A DNA stretch of 45,178 bases, taken from assembly GCA_007280285.1 (NCBI GenBank), contig QYQA01000062.1:1-45178 (forward strand), read 5' to 3'. The DNA is from Methylococcus sp. GTDB taxonomy: Bacteria; Pseudomonadota; Gammaproteobacteria; Methylococcales; Methylococcaceae. The translations under genes and the position numbers were made by a program. Below, piece after piece: positions 17,446 to 26,447 of this stretch (position 1 is its first letter; each line of letters opens with the position of its first letter). A model generated the notes under the pieces. The model saw nothing but the letters and a program-made list of their open reading frames with translations. It ran no database searches and was not told the origin of the DNA.

Positions 17446-19590
17446 ATGCAGCGCCTGATCATCCTTCTTCTGCTCTTGGCGCCCCCCCTGATCCAACCGG
17501 CCACCGCGAATGAAGGACGTCCAAAGGACCCTGACATCCCCCTCCTTGAGGACAACGCGTCTTCCCCTCCGTCGCCAGAAGCTCAAACCACCCGCCCCTT
17601 TGAAGACACCCCTCAGCTGCTGGAGGAAATCGTCGTCGATAGCGAGCCTCTTGAGCGAACAGTCGGCCATCTCGCGCGTCCCGTGGTGGTCCTCGAGGAC
17701 CGTGAGCTACGAGAACAAATGGCGCCAACGATCGGGGCGACTCTCAGTCAACAGCCGGGGATCAACAATCAGTCCTTTGGCCCAGGGGTTGGCCAGCCAG
17801 TGATTCGGGGACTCACAGGCCCTAGAGTCCGCGTCATGGAAAATGGTATCGGCAGCAATGATCTCTCGAACATCAGCCCCGACCATGCCAACAGCCTTGA
17901 GCCCTCGCAAGCACGGAAGGTTGAAGTGCTTCGCGGCCCGGCCACCCTCCTCTATGGATCTGGGGCCATTGGCGGCGTGGTCAACGTGATTGACGATCGG
18001 GTCCCTGAAAAAAGGGCCCAACAACTCCTCGGCGGGGGCCTTAATGAGCTTTACAATTCGGCCCTCGACGAAACGTCCTCCTCATTGAAACTGGAAGGAG
18101 GTGAAGGGGATATCGCCTTCCATCTCGATGGCTTTTACAGGAACAGCGGCAACGAACAGATCGGCGGGGCGGCTATTGATGAACCCTTGGCGCGTCTTTC
18201 AAATCCTGCGCTCACTGAGGCGCCGGTCATCACCAACACTTATGGCTATGTTGCGAACACCTATGCCCACGCCGAAGGAGGGACCGGCGGCCTCTCCTTC
18301 GTGAGTGACCGTGGCTTTGCAGGAGCAGCCGTCAATTATCTTGAGAACAACTACGGGGTTCCACCCATCGGGATCCCAGGCGAACCTCCGGTGAGAATTA
18401 ATCTCACCCAAACCAAGGTCGACCTTAGAGGCGGATTGATGGCACCGACGGAGCTCATTGAATCGATCAAACTGAAAATAGGCGCTACCGACTATTCGCA
18501 CATTGAATACACGGGTAACCCCCTTCTTGGCAATACTTGGAGCAGTAAAAGCCTTGAGACCCGCGTTGAACTCAATCATCAGCCAATCGGCCCCTTGAAG
18601 GGTCAATGGGGACTCCAGACCGTCAATGGCTTCACCCAAGCCATTGGTGCCGAAGCCATTATCCCAAGGACCAGTATCCTCAATGTGGGGCTTTTTGGCG
18701 TCGAGACCTGGGTCACTGAACCCCTGACCTATGATTTCGGCTTCCGCATCGAACCCCAACAGGTGACGCCAGACAGCGCCAGCGGCTTCGCTGCCCGCCA
18801 GTTTTTGCCCATCAGTGGATCGCTGTCAGCACTATGGACACTGGAAGAAGCGCATCATCTCAGCATAGCGTTAACCGAGTCGCAGCGGGGAGCGCAGGCC
18901 CAGGAGCTTTATGTCCATGGGCCCCACGATGCCGTGCAGGCCTTTGAGATCGGTAATCCGAACCTCCACATGGAGTCGTCCTACAACCTTGAAGGGGGTT
19001 ACACTTTTCAGCAGGAAGGGTACGCTTTCCAACTGAATCTTTTCAATAATTGGGTGAATGACTACATCTATTCCCAGTACACCGGCACCTTTGAGAATCA
19101 GCAAGGATCCGCCAGTGGTTTACCGATCCTAAAAGTTACACAAAATAACGCGCTCTTTAAGGGGTTTGAATCCAGCGCCCTCATTCCGCTCATGGGCAAT
19201 CACCTCGGATTGATCGATCTCAACCTCTTTGGGGATTACACCCGGGGTGAATTGATCAACAGCGGCGACGGAAATGTTCCAAGGATGCCACCCCTTCGAT
19301 TCGGGGCTCAGCTTGATTATGCCCTCGCTTCTTGGTCCAGCTACGTTCGGGTCACCCGGGGACAAGCGCAAAAAGACAACGCGCTCAACGAAACACCCAC
19401 CGCCGGCTGGGTGCTGTTGAATGTCGGCGTGCAATATCAGACCAAAACCTTTAAGGAGAGCCCGCTCCTGGTGTATCTAAAGGGCAACAACCTATTAAAT
19501 GAAAATATTCGAAATTCTACCTCCTACCTTAAAAATTATGCCCCCGAGCCTGGCCGAGGGGTGCAGCTGGGATTCGAGCTTAGCTTCTGA
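17446..19590 (+). CDS. TonB-dependent outer membrane receptor, ZnuD-like (probable zinc uptake)
   Basis: Outer-membrane beta barrel that imports a metal or metal complex using TonB energy. The 714-residue product has a signal peptide (1-21, ATA/NE), a TonB-box-like segment (LLEEIVVDSEPLE) near residue 62, a plug domain with QQPGINNQSFGPGVGQPVIRG and SPDHANSLEPSQARKVEVLRGPATLLYG, and a 22-strand barrel ending in QLGFELSF. The plug wording (GPxxxxPVIRG, NGIGxxD, SPDHA) is that of ZnuD-type zinc receptors; this is inference from motifs. No His-rich metal loop stands out. Expression is probably controlled by the dyad at 17390-17418. No Shine-Dalgarno is obvious. purD follows after 111 bases. Confidence 0.82.
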   Translation: MQRLIILLLLLAPPLIQPATANEGRPKDPDIPLLEDNASSPPSPEAQTTRPFEDTPQLLEEIVVDSEPLERTVGHLARPVVVLEDRELREQMAPTIGATLSQQPGINNQSFGPGVGQPVIRGLTGPRVRVMENGIGSNDLSNISPDHANSLEPSQARKVEVLRGPATLLYGSGAIGGVVNVIDDRVPEKRAQQLLGGGLNELYNSALDETSSSLKLEGGEGDIAFHLDGFYRNSGNEQIGGAAIDEPLARLSNPALTEAPVITNTYGYVANTYAHAEGGTGGLSFVSDRGFAGAAVNYLENNYGVPPIGIPGEPPVRINLTQTKVDLRGGLMAPTELIESIKLKIGATDYSHIEYTGNPLLGNTWSSKSLETRVELNHQPIGPLKGQWGLQTVNGFTQAIGAEAIIPRTSILNVGLFGVETWVTEPLTYDFGFRIEPQQVTPDSASGFAARQFLPISGSLSALWTLEEAHHLSIALTESQRGAQAQELYVHGPHDAVQAFEIGNPNLHMESSYNLEGGYTFQQEGYAFQLNLFNNWVNDYIYSQYTGTFENQQGSASGLPILKVTQNNALFKGFESSALIPLMGNHLGLIDLNLFGDYTRGELINSGDGNVPRMPPLRFGAQLDYALASWSSYVRVTRGQAQKDNALNETPTAGWVLLNVGVQYQTKTFKESPLLVYLKGNNLLNENIRNSTSYLKNYAPEPGRGVQLGFELSF

Positions 19591-19701
19591 CAGGAGGCCC
19601 GGCAACGATCCTTATCTAGGCCATCATTTTCTTGCGGGCCGCATGACCCGAAGCAAAAGAACCAAGTATCATCAGGCTTTGACCAATCCGAGATCAGCCT
19701 G

Positions 19702-21006
19702 ATGAATATTTTGATTGTGGGCGGGGGTGGCCGCGAACACGCACTGGCCTGGAAAGCCAGCCAATCGCCTAACGCCGAAAAGGTCTATGTCGCTCCGGGA
19801 AACGCTGGAACCGCGCTTGAAGCAGGCCTTGAAAATATCCCGATCGCCGCAGATGATGTTCAAGGTCTCCTCAACTTTGCCAAAAAACAGCAGATCGATC
19901 TCACCATCATCGGACCCGAGGTCCCGCTGGTTCTCGGCATTGTCGATGCCTTCAACCAAGCAGGACTCGCCTGTTTTGGACCTAGCCGACTCGCCGCTCA
20001 GCTCGAGGGGTCGAAAGCCTTTTGCAAAGACTTCATGGCTCGGCACCACATTCCAACGGCCAAATACCAAAGTTTCACCGACATCGCCAAAGCGATCGCT
20101 TACATTCAACAGGAAGGCGCTCCCATTGTCGTCAAGGCCGATGGCCTCGCCTCTGGCAAAGGGGTCGTGGTAGCAACCAGTGAGGCTGAGGCCATTAAAG
20201 CGGTCGAAGACATGCTCGGCGGCAACGCCTTTGGAACAGCCGGACATCGGGTGGTCATCGAAGAGTTTCTGGCTGGCGAGGAGGCAAGCTTCATTGTCAT
20301 GGCCGATGGGACCCATGCACTGGCCATGGCCAGTTCGCAAGACCACAAAGCCCGTGATGATGGCGATCTTGGACCCAATACCGGTGGCATGGGTGCCTAT
20401 TCACCTGCCCCGGTGGTCACTCCTGACATTCATAGCAAAGCCATGGCAGAGGTCATCCTTCCAACCCTTCAGGGAATGACCCAGGATGGCCTCCCTTACA
20501 CCGGATTCCTCTATGCAGGCCTCATGATCTCCCCCGAAGGCGAGATCAAGGTCCTAGAATTCAATTGCCGATTTGGTGATCCTGAGACGCAGCCGATCAT
20601 GATGCGTCTTAAAAGTGATCTGCCAGCCCTTTGCATGATGGCGCTTTCAGGACGCCTCGATGAAGCTCGGGTCGAATGGGATGAGCGCCCTGCCCTTGGC
20701 GTTGTGATCGCTGCAGCCGGCTATCCAACCTGCGTTGAAATCGGCGATAGCGTCGAAGGACTTCCCGAATGGGAGGGCAACGATCTCAAAGTTTTTCATG
20801 CCGGCACCGACATCAAAGAGAGCCAAGTGATCACCACCGGCGGTCGGGTTCTGTGTGTGTGTGCTCTGGGGGAAACCATTCAGGAGGCGCAGAAGAAGGC
20901 CTACCAAGAGGCCGAAAGGATTCACTGGCGGGGGAGCTTTTATCGGAAAGACATCGGCTACCGGGCCATCAACCGGGAGATTGAGGCGAAGAAAAGAGGA
21001 GACTGA
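19702..21006 (+). CDS. purD: Phosphoribosylamine-glycine ligase
   Basis: Second step of de novo purine synthesis: ATP-dependent joining of glycine to 5-phosphoribosylamine. The 434-residue product has the family start MNILIVGGGGREHALAWK, IGPEVPLVLGIVDAF, the ATP-grasp segments VVKADGLASGKGVVVA and GPNTGGMGAYSPAP, and the metal-binding EFNCRFGDPETQ. All blocks are intact. A strong hairpin terminator at 21045-21078 ends the transcript. purH, its usual neighbour, is absent. Confidence 0.97.
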   Translation: MNILIVGGGGREHALAWKASQSPNAEKVYVAPGNAGTALEAGLENIPIAADDVQGLLNFAKKQQIDLTIIGPEVPLVLGIVDAFNQAGLACFGPSRLAAQLEGSKAFCKDFMARHHIPTAKYQSFTDIAKAIAYIQQEGAPIVVKADGLASGKGVVVATSEAEAIKAVEDMLGGNAFGTAGHRVVIEEFLAGEEASFIVMADGTHALAMASSQDHKARDDGDLGPNTGGMGAYSPAPVVTPDIHSKAMAEVILPTLQGMTQDGLPYTGFLYAGLMISPEGEIKVLEFNCRFGDPETQPIMMRLKSDLPALCMMALSGRLDEARVEWDERPALGVVIAAAGYPTCVEIGDSVEGLPEWEGNDLKVFHAGTDIKESQVITTGGRVLCVCALGETIQEAQKKAYQEAERIHWRGSFYRKDIGYRAINREIEAKKRGD

Positions 21007-21044
21007 CCGGGCACGGGGAACACCCCATGACACGGTCCAAAGAC

Positions 21045-21078
21045 AAAAAAACCCGGCGGGTTGCCCCACCGGGTTTTT
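21045..21078. terminator. Bidirectional rho-independent terminator for purD and the Lpp-like gene
   Basis: AAAAACCCGG (21047-21056) pairs perfectly with CCGGGTTTTT (21069-21078), and GGG/CCC extend the stem across a C-A mismatch with loop TTGC. T tracts lie on both strands. It sits between convergent purD (+) and the lipoprotein gene (-). Confidence 0.93.
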
Positions 21079-21102
21079 GAAGTTCTTTCAAATGAAAAAA
21101 AC

Positions 21103-21357
21103 TTACTTCATTGCGCCCTTGCGGAAGCCACGATCCAGCTTAGCATTGACTTCTTCAGCAGCAGCAGCAGCGCGGCGAGCAGAAGCGTCAGCGCTGGTAG
21201 CAGCAGACAATGCTTCGTCAGCAGTGCTCTTAACAGAAGAAATCTCAGCCTTCAGGCCATCAACCTGAGTCTGGAGGGCAGCGAGGTCGCTCTTGCTGGC
21301 GCAGCCAACGGTCAGGCCAGCAAACAGGAGTACGATAGAGAGCTTGGTTGCATTCAT
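21103..21357 (-). CDS. Small alanine-zipper outer membrane lipoprotein (Lpp/OprI-like)
   Basis: Probable abundant structural lipoprotein of the outer membrane. The 84-residue product has a lipoprotein signal peptide with Cys19 in GLTVGC, then a heptad-like coiled coil rich in Ala, Ser, Asp and Glu (LAALQTQVDGLKAEISSVK...ARRAAAAAEEV), as in OprI and Braun lipoprotein. It ends in KGAMK: a C-terminal Lys is the residue that L,D-transpeptidases join to peptidoglycan in Lpp, so a covalent link is possible. I chose ATG at 21357 because AGGA lies eight bases upstream; a TTG at 21363 would be too close to it. It has its own promoter and terminator. Confidence 0.88.
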   Translation of the reverse strand: MNATKLSIVLLFAGLTVGCASKSDLAALQTQVDGLKAEISSVKSTADEALSAATSADASARRAAAAAEEVNAKLDRGFRKGAMK

Positions 21358-21431
21358 TGTCAAATTCCTAACTTAGTAGTTGATGCGGACGTTTGGAGAG
21401 AGCCCCGCAGATGAACAATCGCCACTAATCG

Positions 21432-21460
21432 AGACTACTCAGGCTTTATTTTGACGTCAA
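21432..21460 (-). promoter_or_regulatory. Promoter of the Lpp-like lipoprotein gene
   Basis: On the minus strand TTGACG (21460-21455) and TAGTCT (21437-21432) are 17 bases apart, and an A/T-rich run at about 21465-21490 lies upstream like an UP element. The leader would be about 70 bases. This fits an abundantly made small lipoprotein. Confidence 0.55.
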
Positions 21461-21576
21461 CTCGGCAAAATTTCCAGTGTTATTTTTACACAGTTGGTTG
21501 CGTTGTCACCAAATGAGAGACGTTTGAACCCTCTTTACCCCTCAAGCCCCCCCTTCATCGTGGCTGAGCATCATCC

Positions 21577-23271
<1,695 letters not shown>

Positions 23272-23276
23272 AAACT

Positions 23277-24080
23277 CTAGGGGGGGCCAGAGCCTTCCTC
23301 GCTGGACTTTTTCTGAAGCGATCGCGCAAGAGCTGCATAATCCGCCAAAGAGAGGGTCTCGGCCCTGGCCCTTGGATCAATACCCACCGACTCAAGCTCC
23401 GCCCCATTAAAAAGGCTGCCGAGCGCATTTTTGAGCGTCTTTCGGCGCTGTGAAAAAGCGGTAGCGACCACCTTACCCAGCGTGATCGGATCGGCGCTCA
23501 CCGGCGGCACCGAATGGGGCACGAGACGAACGATCGCAGACACCACCTTGGGGGGCGGGTAGAAGCTTTCAGGAAACACTTCAAAGAGCTTTTCTGCCCT
23601 TGAAAAGTAACTCGCCATAATGCCAAGCCGGCCGTAATGAGAGCTCGAAGGCTCGGCGCAGAGCCGATCAACCACCTCGTTTTGCAGCATGAAATGCATA
23701 TCCGCGATCGCCTCTGTCTGAGCAAACAGATGAAACATCAGGGGCGTTGAAATATTATAGGGAAGGTTACCGACCACCCGAATCTTGCCCGCGCCTAAGA
23801 GGCTTTTAAAATCAAACCTCAGGGCATCCGCCTCGTGAAGATGAAATCCCGGACGACTCGAAAATCGTCGCCTGAGGTCGGCCGTGAGATCACGATCGAT
23901 TTCTATCGCATCATATCGCCCCGAGGTTTGAAGCAAGGCCTCCGTCAGAACACCCTCGCCAGGCCCAATCTCGACCAGATGATCATCGGCGCGCGGATGG
24001 ATCGCCATCGCAATGCGATGGACCACCTCAGCGTCCCTAAGAAAATTCTGACCAAATCGTTTTCTGGGTGTATGACTCAT
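23277..24080 (-). CDS. rsmA: 16S rRNA dimethyladenosine transferase RsmA/KsgA
   Basis: Dimethylates A1518 and A1519 in 16S rRNA during 30S assembly. The 267-residue product shows RKRFGQNFLRD at the start, the SAM-binding VEIGPGEGVLTEALL, and the catalytic VVGNLPYNISTPL. Both motif order and length are standard. It is the last gene of the lptD-surA-pdxA-rsmA run, ten bases after pdxA. The usual downstream apaG/apaH genes are missing. Confidence 0.97.
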   Translation of the reverse strand: MSHTPRKRFGQNFLRDAEVVHRIAMAIHPRADDHLVEIGPGEGVLTEALLQTSGRYDAIEIDRDLTADLRRRFSSRPGFHLHEADALRFDFKSLLGAGKIRVVGNLPYNISTPLMFHLFAQTEAIADMHFMLQNEVVDRLCAEPSSSHYGRLGIMASYFSRAEKLFEVFPESFYPPPKVVSAIVRLVPHSVPPVSADPITLGKVVATAFSQRRKTLKNALGSLFNGAELESVGIDPRARAETLSLADYAALARSLQKKSSEEGSGPP

Positions 24081-24090
24081 GCCGGCATCT

Positions 24091-25083
24091 TCAATGGGAG
24101 CTCCCGCCCCGCGACTTCAGGGTACTCATAGTGATAGCCGCATCCATCGCTGCGAAAAGGCTTCCAGTATCGATAGCCCCGGTCCCTGCCCGATCGAGGG
24201 CGGTTCCGTGGTCCACCGAGGTTCGAATGATGGGCAGCCCGAGGGTAATATTGACAGCCTGACCAAAGCTCTGCGACTTTAGGACCGGTAAGCCCTGATC
24301 ATGATACATGGCGAGAACCGCATCGGCGCCTTTGAGCACCTCTGGAACAAAGAGGGTATCCGCCGGCAAAGGCCCAATCAATTGCATCCCTTGTGACCTC
24401 AGGTCATCCAGCACCGGAATAATGGTGGCCGCTTCCTCATGGCCAAGATGCCCCCCCTCGCCCGCATGCGGATTCAAACCAGCGACCAAAATCCGCGGCG
24501 ACGAAATCCCAAAGCGGTCCCGAAGGTCGTGATGAAGGATACGCAGCGTCCGCGCCAGACTCTCCCGCGTGATCGCCTCAGGAACCGCCCGAAGCGGCAA
24601 ATGGGTCGTTGCAAGAGCAACCCGAAGACCTGGCGCGGTGAGCAGCATGACAGGATCCCCCCCCGTAATCTCCGCCAGAAACTCGGTGTGCCCTGAAAAA
24701 ACGTAGCCGGCATCATTCACGCTGGCCTTGCTGATCGGACCGGTCACCATCGCCTCAAAATCACCCCGAAGACAGGCCTTGGCAGCCATGGTGATTGTCT
24801 CAAGAACGTAAGCTGCATTTTGGGAGGTGAGAATCCCATGGGCCCTTGAAACCACCGTTGAGACGGGCCAGACAGCTAAAACATCGGGGGCCGGGAAGGG
24901 TTGGCCCGGACACCAGGGACTCATAACCAAAGGCATCTTTAAGACACGAGCCCGCTCCCTCAGTAATTCAGGATCCGCAACGATCACCACATCGGCGGGG
25001 AATGGGTGTCCTTGCAGATGCACACAAAGGTCAGGACCAATCCCTGCAGGCTCACCAGCTGTGACCGCAAGACGGGGCCTCAT
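24091..25083 (-). CDS. pdxA: 4-hydroxythreonine-4-phosphate dehydrogenase
   Basis: Oxidises 4-phosphohydroxy-L-threonine in the DXP-dependent pyridoxal phosphate pathway. The 330-residue product starts with LAVTAGEPAGIGPDLC, has the metal-binding HTEFLAEITG, the block NPHAGEGGHLGHEE and the C-terminal MYHDQGLPVLKS, all typical of PdxA. The ATG overlaps the surA stop by four bases (ATGA), so translation is likely coupled. A surA-pdxA-rsmA order is widespread in Gammaproteobacteria. Confidence 0.96.
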   Translation of the reverse strand: MRPRLAVTAGEPAGIGPDLCVHLQGHPFPADVVIVADPELLRERARVLKMPLVMSPWCPGQPFPAPDVLAVWPVSTVVSRAHGILTSQNAAYVLETITMAAKACLRGDFEAMVTGPISKASVNDAGYVFSGHTEFLAEITGGDPVMLLTAPGLRVALATTHLPLRAVPEAITRESLARTLRILHHDLRDRFGISSPRILVAGLNPHAGEGGHLGHEEAATIIPVLDDLRSQGMQLIGPLPADTLFVPEVLKGADAVLAMYHDQGLPVLKSQSFGQAVNITLGLPIIRTSVDHGTALDRAGTGAIDTGSLFAAMDAAITMSTLKSRGGSSH

Positions 25084-26447
25084 GGCTCCGGGGTCTTCGC
25101 AGGAGGCGGCGGGGATCCCTCAGGCAACAAGTCAGGAATCCTTATCTCTACAAAGGCCTCATCGCGAATCCGTCGGAGCCAAATTTCGGTTTCCTCACCG
25201 ACCTTCCGGTTAAAGATATCGTCCTGCGCTTTCTTCTTTAGGAGCTCCTGCGTATCGTCTGACTCCTGTCGATCCAACACCTCAATAAGGTGCCAACCAA
25301 ATTGGCTTTGGACCGGCTGACTCAACTGATGAGGCTCCAGTGCGATCATCGCCTGTTCAAACTCTGGGACCAGAGCCCCTGGGGATACGAACCCTAGATC
25401 CCCCCCCTTAACGGCGGATCCCTTGTCGTCGGAGTTGCCCCGCGCAAGATCACCAAAATCATCCCCCGCTTCAATACGGGTCCGAATCGCTTGTAACTTC
25501 TTTTTGGCATCGTCATTATTGATCAGCTCATTAGGCTTGATCAGAATATGCCGGACCCGCGTCTTGGTGATCCGCTCGGCACCGCCACCTCTGGTATCCA
25601 ACAGTTTGATGAGGTGAAAACCGCTGGGACTCCGAATGGGGCCGTCAACATCCCCTTTTTTCATCTTGGGAACCATCTCAGCAAAAAGAGTGGGTAAGGC
25701 ACTGAGTTTCCGCCAGCCAAGATCACCCCCTTTGAGGGCTTCTGATGAATCAGAGGAACGCAGCGAAGCCTCTTTGAAATCGAGACCTCCCTTTAATTCT
25801 TCAACCAGCTTGTCCGCTCGCTCTTTCGCGGCCTTTAAGGCTTGAGGAGAGGCCGCCTGGGGTGTCGAAATCAGAATATGGCCCAACAGAAATTCCACAT
25901 CGGGATTGACGGCGGATTGACCGCGTGATGTCTTCCAGTGCTCAATCTCCCGGTCACTGATCTTGATCTGATTATTGACCTGAGCCGCTCTTAGGCGTTG
26001 CTGTGCCAATTCGCCGCGGATCTGCTCCAGAAAATCGGAGTACTCAATCCCTTCAGCCCGGAGGGACTGACGAAGCTCCTCAGGCGTCACATTATTCTTC
26101 TGGGCGATCTGCTGTACCGCTTGCCGGAGTGTCTCATCGTCGATACGAAGTCCAGTTTTCTCGGCCAAATTGATCTGGATCTTCTCAAGAATCAATCGCT
26201 CTAGCACCTGACGCGCCAATGGAAGTCCCGAGGGAGTCGGTGCGTCGCTTCCGGACATGCCTTGCCGCACCATATCGATCCGTTTCTGCAATTCGCTCTC
26301 AAGAATGACTTCATCCTCAACGATCGCAACAATGCGGTCGACCCCTTCGGCGTTGGCGCGACCTGACAATAGACCCAGCAACAGTCCAAGGACTTGAAAG
26401 GGTCTTAGAAAACGGCCTGATCGGAGGCGCCCTTGGAATATCGGCAT
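25080..26447 (-). CDS. surA: Periplasmic chaperone and peptidyl-prolyl isomerase SurA
   Basis: Escorts unfolded outer membrane proteins, including LptD, through the periplasm to BamA. The 455-residue product has a signal peptide (1-33, cleavage after ANA), the N-terminal chaperone domain (VDRIVAIVEDEVILESEL), two parvulin domains at about 185-285 (HILISTP) and 300-400 (VRHILIKP, GSAVKGGDLGFVSPG), and a short Pro-rich tail. The start overlaps the lptD stop by one base (TGATG), and the stop overlaps pdxA. Its two clients of greatest interest, LptD and the ZnuD-like receptor, are both encoded in the window. Confidence 0.96.
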   Translation of the reverse strand: MPIFQGRLRSGRFLRPFQVLGLLLGLLSGRANAEGVDRIVAIVEDEVILESELQKRIDMVRQGMSGSDAPTPSGLPLARQVLERLILEKIQINLAEKTGLRIDDETLRQAVQQIAQKNNVTPEELRQSLRAEGIEYSDFLEQIRGELAQQRLRAAQVNNQIKISDREIEHWKTSRGQSAVNPDVEFLLGHILISTPQAASPQALKAAKERADKLVEELKGGLDFKEASLRSSDSSEALKGGDLGWRKLSALPTLFAEMVPKMKKGDVDGPIRSPSGFHLIKLLDTRGGGAERITKTRVRHILIKPNELINNDDAKKKLQAIRTRIEAGDDFGDLARGNSDDKGSAVKGGDLGFVSPGALVPEFEQAMIALEPHQLSQPVQSQFGWHLIEVLDRQESDDTQELLKKKAQDDIFNRKVGEETEIWLRRIRDEAFVEIRIPDLLPEGSPPPPAKTPEP

